Notes: a model not told the origin generated them from the letters alone. 7,418 bases of DNA from Deltaproteobacteria bacterium CG07_land_8_20_14_0_80_60_11 (GCA_002779455.1 PEWM01000281.1:1-7418), one strand, 5' to 3'; positions 1 through 6,574 are shown, counted from the first letter of the stretch. A program made the numbers and translations.

Positions 1-1
1 C

Positions 2-1228
2 GGTCTCCTGCGCCGGCCCCGGGCCTTAACCCTGCTGGTGTCGGCCGGCGACCCGGTGGACGCGGTGCTCCGGGAACTTTTGCCCTTGCTCGAGCCCGGC
101 GATCTGATCATCGACAGCGGCAACTCCCATTTTACCGATACCAACCGGCGGGGCAGATTTCTGTCCGGGAAAAATCTTAACTTCATGGGCATGGGGATCT
201 CCGGCGGGGAAGCCGGCGCCCGCTATGGTCCCAGCCTGATGCCCGGCGGCTCCCGGGAGATGTACGACCGGGTGGCCCCCATCTTGGAGGCGGCCGCGGC
301 CCGCGTCAACGGCGACCCCTGCGTCACTTACCTCGGGTCGGGCTCCGCCGGCCACTATGTCAAGATGGTCCATAACGGCATCGAGTACGGCCTCATGGAA
401 CTGATCGGGGAGACCTATGATCTCCTGAATCGGGGCCTGGGCCTGACGCCGGCCGAGCTGGCCCCCCTCTACGACCGCTGGAACCGAGAGGAACTCAACT
501 CCTTCCTGGTTTCAATCACCGCCAAGATTCTGGCCCGTCGGGATGACCGCACCGGCAAGCCCCTGATCGACATGATCCTGGACAAGGCCAGGCAAAAGGG
601 CACCGGCATGTGGACCTCCTGGGATGCCATGGACCTCCGGGTGGGGACGCCCACCATCGACGCGGCGGTGGTCATGCGGGACATGTCGGGCTACAAGGAG
701 GAACGGCGGGCGGCGGCCCAGTTCCTGACCGGGCCTACCCCCGCCTTCCCGGGAGATCGGCAGCGCTGCCTCGGCCAGGTGAAAAACGCCCTGTACGCCG
801 GCATGATCGCCACCTACGCCCAGGGCATGGCCCTGCTCCAGAAGGCCTCCAGCGTCTATGGCTATGGACTGGACCTGGAGGCCGTGGCCCGGATCTGGCG
901 GGGGGGGTGCATCATCCGGGCGGCGCTCCTGGAAGACATCCGCACCGCTTACCGAGCCAGGGCGGATTTGCCCAACCTCCTCATGGACCCCCGTTTGGGC
1001 AAGGAATTCCTGAGCCGGGAGGCTGACTTGCGGGAAGTGGTGAAGGTGGCCGTCACCCTGGGGCTGCCGGCCCCGGGCTTGATGGTGACCCTAAGCTACT
1101 TCGACGCCTACCGCAGCGCCGTGCTCCCGGCCAACCTGATCCAGGCCCAGCGGGATTTTTTCGGGGCGCACACCTACGAGCGCCTGGATGCTCCCGGCGC
1201 CTTCCATACCCAATGGGAGGAGGAGTGA
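2..1228 (+). CDS. gnd: 6-phosphogluconate dehydrogenase, decarboxylating (5' end cut by window edge)
   Basis: Oxidatively decarboxylates 6-phosphogluconate to ribulose 5-phosphate and CO2 with NAD(P)+ in the cytosol (oxidative pentose phosphate pathway). The frame is open from base 2, and the residues before the first possible start (GTG at 38) still match the family (RRPRALTLLVSAGDPVD), so the gene is cut by the window rather than starting at 38. Visible motifs are IIDSGNSHF, the SGGEAGARYGPSLMPGG substrate loop, and KMVHNGIEY with the catalytic Lys (codon 362-364, equivalent to E. coli Lys183) and its Asn and Glu. QKGTGMWTSWDAMDL follows, then the family C-terminal signature QAQRDFFGAHTYERLDAPGAFHTQW with the phosphate-binding Arg and His. 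408 residues are present. Aligning on the Lys implies about 62 missing N-terminal residues, including the Rossmann GxGxxG, and a normal total near 470, the long dimeric type. Cofactor preference cannot be read because that part is missing. Confidence 0.96.
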   Translation, partial: GLLRRPRALTLLVSAGDPVDAVLRELLPLLEPGDLIIDSGNSHFTDTNRRGRFLSGKNLNFMGMGISGGEAGARYGPSLMPGGSREMYDRVAPILEAAAARVNGDPCVTYLGSGSAGHYVKMVHNGIEYGLMELIGETYDLLNRGLGLTPAELAPLYDRWNREELNSFLVSITAKILARRDDRTGKPLIDMILDKARQKGTGMWTSWDAMDLRVGTPTIDAAVVMRDMSGYKEERRAAAQFLTGPTPAFPGDRQRCLGQVKNALYAGMIATYAQGMALLQKASSVYGYGLDLEAVARIWRGGCIIRAALLEDIRTAYRARADLPNLLMDPRLGKEFLSREADLREVVKVAVTLGLPAPGLMVTLSYFDAYRSAVLPANLIQAQRDFFGAHTYERLDAPGAFHTQWEEE

Positions 1229-1235
1229 TCGGGCT

Positions 1236-1355
1236 ATGCCCTCTGAGATTGCGGAGACCCTCATGGCCCAAGGCGGCCATCATCGGGTGACCCCCACCTT
1301 TCTCCAATGTCAGGAAGACCAGCCCGTCTGCCGGGTCACCAGGGTGGAGCCATGA
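1236..1355 (+). CDS. candidate 39-residue small ORF between gnd and pgl
   Basis: I do not recognise this product. It starts with ATG 7 nt after the gnd stop, and a purine-rich GGGAGGAGGAG run at the end of gnd lies about 10 nt upstream and could serve as a ribosome binding site. Its TGA overlaps the ATG of pgl (ATGA at 1352-1355), the classic arrangement for translational coupling. Codon third positions are G or C in 29 of 39 codons, in keeping with genes here. The peptide begins MPSEIAETLMAQGG, is polar, has two cysteines (in LQCQ and PVCRV) and no membrane segment. It may be a real small protein, a leader whose translation feeds pgl, or a chance frame in a GC-rich spacer. The stop/start overlap and composition are observed; function is unknown. 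Confidence 0.4.
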   Translation: MPSEIAETLMAQGGHHRVTPTFLQCQEDQPVCRVTRVEP

Positions 1356-2077
1356 TCCGGGTCTATCCCGACCTGGAGTCACTGAGCCACGCGGCGGCGG
1401 CCTTGCTGGTGACGCAGGCGAATCTGGCCGCGGCCGCCCGGGGCCGGTTCAGCGTGGCCCTCTCGGGCGGCAACACCCCCCGGCGCACCTATGAACTGCT
1501 GGCCGCTTCGCCCTTTAAGGATCAGGCGCCCTGGGACCGGGTGCATGTCTTCTGGGGGGATGAGCGCGGCGTGCCCCTTACCGACCCCCGGAGTAACGCC
1601 CGCCTGGCGAAGGAAGCCTGGCTGGACCGCGTGCCCATCCCCGCTGACCAGATTCACCCGATGAACTGCGCCGCAGACCCGGCCGCCGCGGCCCGGCAAT
1701 ATGAGGCGCAGCTCCGGGAGTTTTTTGCCGGACAGCCCCCGCGCCTGGACCTGGTCCTCCTGGGCCTGGGGGACGACGGCCACACCGCCTCGCTGTTCCC
1801 GGGCACGCCGGCGCTGGAGGAGCGCGAACGCTGGGCCGCCGCAGTCTTGGCGGCCGAACTGGACCTCTACCGGGTCACGTTGACGCCCCCCCTGATCAAC
1901 CAGGCGGTGGTGGTGGCCTTCCTGGTGGCGGGGCCGTCCAAGGCCGGCGTCTTATGGGAAGTGCTGTGCGGTCCTCGGGACCCGGCGCGCCTGCCGGCCC
2001 AACTCATCCGGCCGCAAAACGGGGAGCTGCTGTGGCTGACTGACCTGGACGCCGCCGCGCAGGTCCAGGCCGATTAA
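1352..2077 (+). CDS. pgl: 6-phosphogluconolactonase (DevB/SOL type)
   Basis: Hydrolyses 6-phosphogluconolactone to 6-phosphogluconate, the substrate of the upstream Gnd. The 241-residue length is normal for the NagB-fold DevB/SOL family (about 230-260). Motifs seen are SGGNTP (38-43, phosphate-binding loop), FWGDER (67-72), the SN pair at 81-82, VPIPADQIHPMN, and the signature GDDGHTASLFPG (140-151) with the conserved Asp/His active-site residues. The frame is open further upstream to 1307, but the family starts close to MIRVYPDLESLS, and GGTGGAG lies 4-5 nt before ATG 1352, so 1352 is chosen. It sits 123 nt after gnd on the same strand with only a possible small ORF between, so cotranscription with gnd is likely. 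zwf, often next to pgl, is absent here. Confidence 0.94.
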   Translation: MIRVYPDLESLSHAAAALLVTQANLAAAARGRFSVALSGGNTPRRTYELLAASPFKDQAPWDRVHVFWGDERGVPLTDPRSNARLAKEAWLDRVPIPADQIHPMNCAADPAAAARQYEAQLREFFAGQPPRLDLVLLGLGDDGHTASLFPGTPALEERERWAAAVLAAELDLYRVTLTPPLINQAVVVAFLVAGPSKAGVLWEVLCGPRDPARLPAQLIRPQNGELLWLTDLDAAAQVQAD

Positions 2078-2104
2078 GTACGGTTGGCTGTTCTGATCCG
2101 GGTC

Positions 2105-2133
2105 TTGTTCAAAAAGAATTTTTAAGATAAAAT
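2105..2133 (+). promoter_or_regulatory. candidate sigma70-type promoter for rpe
   Basis: TTGTTC (2105-2110) and TAAAAT (2128-2133) are separated by 17 nt in the AT-rich part of the pgl-rpe gap. The -10 matches consensus at 5 of 6 positions, the -35 at only 3 of 6. Transcription would begin near 2140, giving a leader of about 95 nt before rpe. The -10 overlaps an AT-rich inverted repeat (2115-2136). It is plausible but not proven; rpe could also be read through from gnd-pgl, as no terminator is evident after pgl. Confidence 0.45.
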
Positions 2134-2136
2134 TCT
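2115..2136. repeat. AT-rich perfect inverted repeat overlapping the rpe -10
   Basis: AGAATTTT (2115-2122) and AAAATTCT (2129-2136) are exact reverse complements separated by 6 nt. The right arm covers most of the candidate -10 hexamer. It could be an operator for a dimeric regulator or simply AT-rich promoter DNA. With an 8-bp A/T-dominated arm, chance is a real alternative. Confidence 0.4.
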
Positions 2137-2152
2137 GTCCCGGCGTCATTCC

Positions 2153-2187
2153 CAACTTGATTTTTCCCCGGCGCCAGGGGTAAGTTG
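2153..2187 (+). other. hairpin-forming segment in the rpe leader
   Basis: CAACTT (2153-2158) pairs with AAGTTG (2182-2187), and inside it CCCC (2166-2169) pairs with GGGG (2177-2180), giving an interrupted stem in the predicted 5' untranslated region. There is no U-tract after it, so it does not look like a terminator. It matches no riboswitch I recognise. Confidence 0.3.
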
Positions 2188-2236
2188 ACCTGATACTGCC
2201 GCCTGCGATCGGCAACCGGAAAAAACAGGAGCGCCC

Positions 2237-2890
2237 ATGAGAAAGCTTTCAGTCTCGATTTTATCGGCGGATTTCGGCCGGCTGGCGGAGCAGGTTAAGG
2301 AAGCGGAGCAGGCCGGCGTCGATTGGATCCACGTGGACGTCATGGACGGGCATTTCGTCCCCAACCTCACCATCGGGCCGGCGGTGACCCGGGCCATCCG
2401 CAAGGCCACCGCGCTCCCCCTGGATGTCCACCTGATGATCAGCAATCCCGAGCGGTATGTGGAGGCCTTTGTGGAGGCCGGGGCCGATTGGCTGGGGATT
2501 CACGTGGAAGCCACGGTGCACCTGGAACGGCTCATCCAGCAGATCAAGGAGACCGGCGCCAAAGTTACAGTGACCCTGAACCCCGCCACGCCGTTGAACT
2601 GCCTGGAATACGTGCTGAAAGACGTGGATATGGTCCTGTTGATGACGGTGAACCCCGGGTTTTCGGGCCAGAACTTTATCCCCGGGGTCCTCCCCAAGAT
2701 CCGCCGCCTGCGGCAAATGATCGACGAGCAGGGATTGGACGTCCTCATCCAGGTGGACGGCGGGGTGCAACCGGACACCTTAGGAGACCTGGTGGCCGCC
2801 GGGGCGGACGTCTTCGTCTCCGGCTCCGGCATCTTCAACGACCAGCCCGTGGCGGAAAACGTCCGGCGGTTAAAGGAACTGATGAAATAG
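2237..2890 (+). CDS. rpe: ribulose-phosphate 3-epimerase
   Basis: Interconverts D-ribulose 5-phosphate and D-xylulose 5-phosphate, linking the oxidative branch (Gnd upstream) to the transketolase/transaldolase reactions or the Calvin cycle. At 217 residues it is a complete TIM-barrel enzyme. The metal ligands of the family are all present: His32 and Asp34 in HVDVMDGHFVPN, His65 in DVHLMI and Asp174 in IQVDGGV; Asp34 and Asp174 are also the acid/base pair. Further signatures are SILSADFGRLAEQ (7-19), NPATPL, LLMTVNPGFSGQNFIP (the phosphate-side loop) and AGADVFVSGSGIF near the C-terminus. AGGAG at 2227-2231, 5 nt before the ATG, supports the start. A 159-nt gap with a possible promoter separates it from pgl. 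No truncation or missing key residue is seen. Confidence 0.97.
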   Translation: MRKLSVSILSADFGRLAEQVKEAEQAGVDWIHVDVMDGHFVPNLTIGPAVTRAIRKATALPLDVHLMISNPERYVEAFVEAGADWLGIHVEATVHLERLIQQIKETGAKVTVTLNPATPLNCLEYVLKDVDMVLLMTVNPGFSGQNFIPGVLPKIRRLRQMIDEQGLDVLIQVDGGVQPDTLGDLVAAGADVFVSGSGIFNDQPVAENVRRLKELMK

Positions 2891-2931
2891 CCGGGTCCCC
2901 GGGGAAAATCCGCCGCCGGGAGGATATTATC

Positions 2932-2964
2932 GGATGGTGGGACGGGCCTCCGGGCCCACCATCC
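2932..2964 (+). terminator. strong hairpin downstream of rpe (terminator-like, no U-tract)
   Basis: GGATGGTGGG (2932-2941) and CCCACCATCC (2955-2964) form a perfect 10-bp stem with a 13-nt loop, 41 nt after the rpe stop. The loop region GGGCC/GGCCC (2944-2948, 2953-2957) could form a competing small stem. The following bases are TCCAATTG, not a T-run, so this is not a textbook intrinsic terminator. It could protect the rpe mRNA 3' end or stop transcription together with Rho. Confidence 0.5.
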
Positions 2965-2983
2965 TCCAATTGTTGAGAATCTT

Positions 2984-3003
2984 GGCAGGCACCGCGGCCT
3001 GCC
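2984..3003. repeat. GC-rich inverted repeat upstream of pfp
   Basis: GGCAGGC (2984-2990) and GCCTGCC (2997-3003) are exact reverse complements with a 6-nt spacer. The dyad lies between TTGAGA (2973-2978) and an AT-rich TATATT (3011-3016), just ahead of pfp. It may be a second terminator stem, an operator or a leader hairpin; the sequence does not decide between these. No well-spaced -35/-10 pair was found for pfp. Confidence 0.4.
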
Positions 3004-3046
3004 CCACCGATATATTGATTTATCCTTAAATGATCAGGAATCGGGA

Positions 3047-3052
3047 AGGAGG
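3047..3052 (+). promoter_or_regulatory. Shine-Dalgarno site that decides the pfp start
   Basis: AGGAGG lies directly against an ATG at 3053 (zero spacing) but 6 nt before a second in-frame ATG at 3059. Normal spacing favours 3059, which removes two residues from the longest reading. Confidence 0.7.
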
Positions 3053-3058
3053 ATGGTG

Positions 3059-4759
3059 ATGGCAAGCGAACCCCGGCAGACCAGGATCGAGGCACTGCTT
3101 GGCAATGAAACGGCTTTTCTGGCTAAACGCCGGTCCTACCAACCGCACCTGTGCCCGCGCCTGACGGCGGGCGCTGGCCTGACTCGCCCCCTGGACGGCT
3201 TCGACCTGGACGTGATCAAGGTGGCCCGGGAACAGTTGCCCTTCGTCAGCAAGAATAAGCTGGTGGAAATCGTTCCGGATAGCCCGCCGCGCCCGGGGAA
3301 GCCCCGGCGTCTGGGCATCGTGTTCTCCGGGGGGCCGGCCCCGGGGGGCCATAACGTCATCGCCGGCCTGTTCCACGCGGCCAAACAGGCCCATCCCGAC
3401 AGCCAGGTGATCGGCTTTCTGGCTGGGCCCAAGGGCATCATCACCGCTAAGCACGTGGAAATCACCGCCGGCATGGTGTCCAACCACCTGAATTCAGGCG
3501 GCTTTCACATGTTGGGTACCGGCCGGGATAAGATCGACACCCCCCAAAAAATGAAGCAGTGCCGGGAAACCTGCGCCGCCTTGCAGCTATCGGGCCTGGT
3601 GGTGGTGGGGGGCGACGACTCCAACACCAACGCCGCCTTCCTGGCGGAACATCTCCGGGGCATCGGCGCCCAGGTCATCGGCATCCCCAAGACCATTGAC
3701 GGCGACCTCCAGGTGCCGGGGCTGCTCCAGATACCCTTCGGGTTTCACTCCGCCTGCATGGCCTTTGCTACGGAAATAGGCAACCTCAACTCCGATTGCA
3801 AATCAGACCTGAAGTACTGGCATTTCAACCGCCTGATGGGCCGCAGCGCCAGCCACATCGCCCTGGAAGTGGCCTTCCAGACCCATCCCAACGTCATCCT
3901 TATCGGGGAAGAGATCGAAGAAAAGGAACTCAGTATCCACAACGTGGTCCGCCTCATCGCCGACGTCATCGTCGACCGGGCCCGGGAGGGCAGGAATTAC
4001 GGCACCATCCTGATTCCCGAGGGCATCCTGGAGTTCATCCACGAAGTCAACGTCCTGATCATCAAGATCAGTTACATCATCGCCCGCTATAACCGCGAGG
4101 CTACGGAAGACGAGTCGTTCCACAAGCTCTCCTATGAGGAACAGGTCCAGCTCATCGATAACAGCGACATCTGGCGGGACTACGACAGCCGCGTCTTTTT
4201 AGGCTTTCCGGGGCTGCTCCAGAAGGGCCTGCTGCTGCCCCGGGACAGCCACGGCAATTTTCAATACGCCATGGTCAATACCGAGCGCATCCTGTTGGAA
4301 ATGGTGGCGACCTACTTACGGAAGCAAAAGGCCAAAGGCATTTACAAGGGCAGTTTGCGCACCCAGAATCACTACTACGGCTACGACGGCCGGGGCACTT
4401 TCCCCACCAAGTTCGATTGCGATTACGGCTATAATTTAGGGTTTGCGGCCTACAGCCTCCTGGCCAACGGCGCCACCGGCTACATGGCGGCCATCAAAGA
4501 CCTGCACCAGCCGGTGGCGGAGTGGCAGCCCATCGGCATTCCCCTGGCGCCCCTGATGCACCTGGAAGAGCGCAAGGGGCGCCTGGAACTGGTGATCGCC
4601 AAGCAAAAGGTGGACCTGGAGTCGCCGGCCTTCAAGTTCCTGGAGCAGGAACGGCAGAAGTGGTCCCACGAGGACCACTACCGCTTTCCCGGCCCCATTC
4701 AGTTCGATGGCCCCGCCGCGGATACCAAGCCCATAACGCTGCAATTGAACTCTCTTTAA
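3059..4759 (+). CDS. pfp: pyrophosphate-dependent 6-phosphofructokinase, long type
   Basis: Reversibly phosphorylates fructose 6-phosphate to fructose 1,6-bisphosphate using PPi in place of ATP, serving both glycolysis and gluconeogenesis in the cytosol. At 566 residues it matches the long PFP clade (about 550; plant and spirochaete-like) rather than ~320-residue ATP-PFK. The phosphate loop is SGGPAPGG (90-97). The donor-site motif is GGDDSN (184-189), where Asp187 replaces the Gly of ATP enzymes (GGDGS). The catalytic motif PKTIDGDL (210-217) has Lys211 and Asp214, where ATP-PFKs have PGTIDND. MGRSASHIALE starts at 260 (substrate Arg262), followed by LIPEGILEFI and a C-terminal YYGYDGRGTFPTKFDCDYGY segment typical of long PFPs. 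The Asp and Lys substitutions are the known hallmarks of PPi use. It follows rpe on the same strand after 168 nt with hairpins, so it is probably a separate transcription unit. Confidence 0.94.
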   Translation: MASEPRQTRIEALLGNETAFLAKRRSYQPHLCPRLTAGAGLTRPLDGFDLDVIKVAREQLPFVSKNKLVEIVPDSPPRPGKPRRLGIVFSGGPAPGGHNVIAGLFHAAKQAHPDSQVIGFLAGPKGIITAKHVEITAGMVSNHLNSGGFHMLGTGRDKIDTPQKMKQCRETCAALQLSGLVVVGGDDSNTNAAFLAEHLRGIGAQVIGIPKTIDGDLQVPGLLQIPFGFHSACMAFATEIGNLNSDCKSDLKYWHFNRLMGRSASHIALEVAFQTHPNVILIGEEIEEKELSIHNVVRLIADVIVDRAREGRNYGTILIPEGILEFIHEVNVLIIKISYIIARYNREATEDESFHKLSYEEQVQLIDNSDIWRDYDSRVFLGFPGLLQKGLLLPRDSHGNFQYAMVNTERILLEMVATYLRKQKAKGIYKGSLRTQNHYYGYDGRGTFPTKFDCDYGYNLGFAAYSLLANGATGYMAAIKDLHQPVAEWQPIGIPLAPLMHLEERKGRLELVIAKQKVDLESPAFKFLEQERQKWSHEDHYRFPGPIQFDGPAADTKPITLQLNSL

Positions 4760-4761
4760 GG

Positions 4762-4872
4762 GGTTTCAGGCCGAGTTGCGTTCAAAGAGCTATTTTGTAG
4801 CCGCAGGCTTTAGCCTGCGCCTGCACAGGCTGGAAAGCCTGCTACCTATTGACTGCCAATTGGTTTCAGGCC
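4762..4872. repeat. 11-bp direct repeats flanking the palindromic element
   Basis: GGTTTCAGGCC occurs at 4762-4772 and again at 4862-4872, exactly 100 bp apart, one copy on each side of the palindromic element at 4797-4845. This could be a footprint of element insertion or local duplication. It is not directly abutting the element, so a simple target-site duplication is not proven. Confidence 0.45.
4797..4845. repeat. REP-like palindromic element, two hairpins closed by an outer stem
   Basis: GTAGC (4797-4801) pairs with GCTAC (4841-4845) as an outer stem. Inside are two nearly adjacent hairpins: CGCAGGCT/AGCCTGCG (4802-4809 with 4812-4819) and CAGGCT/AGCCTG (4826-4831 with 4836-4841, loop GGAA; its last G is shared with the outer stem). 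The result is a compact cloverleaf-like fold in the gap between two convergent genes, pfp and the radical SAM gene. Such 'GTAG...CTAC' paired-hairpin sequences resemble dispersed extragenic palindromes (REP/BIME-like). It may also act as a two-way transcription stop. No RAYT-type transposase is visible in this window. Confidence 0.65.
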
Positions 4873-4985
4873 TCGGGGGATTGGAAAGCGGACCAAGCGA
4901 GGCTGGCAAGGTAGAGTTATGGGTAATTTTCTTCGGATGCGATCAGGTGTCGTCGCCGCCCGTTAACCCCATCTGGGTCCTCTGG

Positions 4986-6563
4986 TTAAGCCGGCGCTTT
5001 TTTGCCCGGCCTGGGCCGGCCCGCTCGGGCCAGCAGGCTTGCCCGGATCTGGAAGAGATTTTCCCCCATGGCGCATTGGGCCAGATATTTGGCCAGGCGG
5101 CTGGGGTTTTGCCGGTAAATCCCCACTAACTGCCGCCAGAATTGCCGCCGGTAGCCGGCTACGATCCCCTGGCGCCAGATCAGCTTGAGCAGCGCCACCA
5201 GATCTTCGCGCCGGGCCTGGAACGGCAAATGATCTTGCTGGTTGCCGTGCCCCGGGCTTTTGCTCTTCCCGGCGGCGGCGCGAGTCGGTCTCATGGCCAG
5301 ATAGTACCGGTAGGTCCGGGCCAGATATTTGGTGGGCTCGTACAGGCAGTCCACCGTCCGGAGGTACTCGGCGGCGATCTCCTCGGCTGGGCGGGTGGGC
5401 AGAAAGTTAAAGCTCGCATCGATCATGTCGGCGGAAACCCCGGTTGCCGTAAGCCGGTTTTCCTGCTTGAGCCGGTCCCAGAGGCTCGTATTGGGGAGCG
5501 CCTGTAACAGATTCAGCATGACCGCGGGCAGGTGATGCTGTTCCACAAAGGCGCAGATCCGGTCGCCGGCGCCCCTGGTCTCCTGATCAAAGCCCATGAT
5601 AAAGCTGGGGACCACCCCCAGTCCGTTGACGCTGATGTTGGTCAACGATTGACCCAGGGGATTCTTCAGATTTTGATATTTGCGGTTGCCGGCCAAAACC
5701 GCCTCGTCCGGAGACTCGACTCCGATGAAGACATTGCCGAAATTGGCCTCGGTCAGCAGGTCCACCAGGCCCGCGTTTTGCCCAAGATTGGCGGACACCT
5801 GGGTCCAGAAACTGAACGGCTCCCCATGGCGCTGCATCCAGGGAATGAGTTTTTGGAGGATGGCCCGGGCATGGGTTTGGTTGCCGATGAAATTGTCGTC
5901 GCAGATAAAAATCTCTCGTCTCCACCCCAGGTTAAAGAGAGTCTCCACCTCCGCCAGCACCTGATCGGGGCTTTTATAGCGGGGCTTCCGGCCGTAAAGG
6001 TTGATGATGTCGCAAAACTCGCAATTGAACGGACACCCCCGGGAAGTCTGGATTCCCAGTAAGATGTAATCGTTGAGATTGAGCAGGTCAAACCGGGGCG
6101 CCGGCGAGAGGGTCATCTCCGGCCGGCCGGCCGGCTCGATCACGCCGTGCGTCTCACCGGCCCGCCACGCCGCCAACCAGAGCGGGATGGTCGTTTCACC
6201 CTCGCCCTGCACGAGAAAATCGGCGCCAGCCTCCAGGATATCCTGGGGCACCGAGGTGGCAAAGGGGCCGCCGACCACCACAATTTTGCGCCGCTGTTTG
6301 GCCTCTCGGATGAGGCTTAACAGTCCCTCCCGCTGGACGATCATGCCGGAGAGCATCACGAACTCGGCCCAGTCCCAGTCGCCGGGGCGGAGTGGCCGCA
6401 CATTTAGGTCGGCCAGGCGCAACTCCCAGTCACCCGGCAGGAGCGCCGCCAGGGTGAGGAGACCCAAAGGCGGCATGAGGGTTTTCCGTCCTAAAAGTTC
6501 GCACGACTGCTGCAACGACCAGAATGAACTGGGAAATTCTGGGTTGATCAGGAGAACCCGCAT
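4986..6563 (-). CDS. B12-binding-domain radical SAM protein (DUF4070-type family)
   Basis: Predicted iron-sulfur radical SAM enzyme with an N-terminal cobalamin-binding domain; the substrate is unknown. The 525 residues show a Rossmann-like B12 domain at about 1-140 (MRVLLINPEFP at the start, MPPLGLLTLAALLPGDWEL, GGPFATSVPQ from 98, FLVQGEGE). A radical SAM barrel follows, with the 4Fe-4S motif SRGCPFNCEFCDI (Cys177, Cys181, Cys184), DDNFIGN (222-228) and GVESP (281-285). The C-terminal region after LLQALPNTSLWDRLKQENRL resembles DUF4070 proteins. No DxHxxG cobalamin-ligand motif is seen, as is usual for this class. Start: a longer in-frame reading begins at 6710, but the family begins at MRVLLINPE and GGAGG lies 6 nt before ATG 6563. 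The family includes hopanoid methylase HpnP and many uncharacterised members, so methyl transfer is only one possibility. It is convergent with pfp and monocistronic here. Confidence 0.9.
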   Translation of the reverse strand: MRVLLINPEFPSSFWSLQQSCELLGRKTLMPPLGLLTLAALLPGDWELRLADLNVRPLRPGDWDWAEFVMLSGMIVQREGLLSLIREAKQRRKIVVVGGPFATSVPQDILEAGADFLVQGEGETTIPLWLAAWRAGETHGVIEPAGRPEMTLSPAPRFDLLNLNDYILLGIQTSRGCPFNCEFCDIINLYGRKPRYKSPDQVLAEVETLFNLGWRREIFICDDNFIGNQTHARAILQKLIPWMQRHGEPFSFWTQVSANLGQNAGLVDLLTEANFGNVFIGVESPDEAVLAGNRKYQNLKNPLGQSLTNISVNGLGVVPSFIMGFDQETRGAGDRICAFVEQHHLPAVMLNLLQALPNTSLWDRLKQENRLTATGVSADMIDASFNFLPTRPAEEIAAEYLRTVDCLYEPTKYLARTYRYYLAMRPTRAAAGKSKSPGHGNQQDHLPFQARREDLVALLKLIWRQGIVAGYRRQFWRQLVGIYRQNPSRLAKYLAQCAMGENLFQIRASLLARAGRPRPGKKAPA

Positions 6564-6569
6564 CAACGA

Positions 6570-6574
6570 CCTCC
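6570..6574 (-). promoter_or_regulatory. ribosome binding site fixing the radical SAM gene start
   Basis: On the minus strand this reads GGAGG with 6 nt to ATG 6563. The alternative in-frame ATG at 6638 and the TTG at 6710 lack an equally good site, and the residues between them (rich in Arg, Gly, Ala) have no family look. Confidence 0.75.

Noticed and set aside
38..1228. gnd starting at GTG 38
   Set aside because: Family-matching residues continue upstream of 38 to the window edge, so the start lies outside the window.
2090..2136. Intrinsic terminator after pgl
   Set aside because: The only stem is A/T-rich and overlaps a promoter-like sequence; there is no GC stem followed by a T-run.
2323..2976. 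Second plus-strand ORF of 217 residues overlapping rpe
   Set aside because: Off-frame shadow of rpe, very rich in Gly, Pro and Arg as expected from high GC; rpe has all its catalytic residues.
2973..3016. Promoter for pfp from TTGAGA or TTGGCA and TATATT
   Set aside because: TTGGCA to TATATT spacing is 23 nt and TTGAGA is further away; neither fits a normal 16-18 nt spacer.
4797..4845. Palindromic element as a CRISPR repeat or tRNA-like gene
   Set aside because: There is no second identical copy with spacers and no anticodon or T-loop features; it is a single extragenic palindrome.
4776..5129. Plus-strand ORF of 117 residues
   Set aside because: It spans the palindromic repeat and the antisense of the radical SAM C-terminus; no family features.
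4986..6563. Naming the radical SAM gene hpnP (hopanoid C-2 methylase)
   Set aside because: The architecture is shared by many subfamilies and no hopanoid gene is nearby, so a symbol would overclaim.
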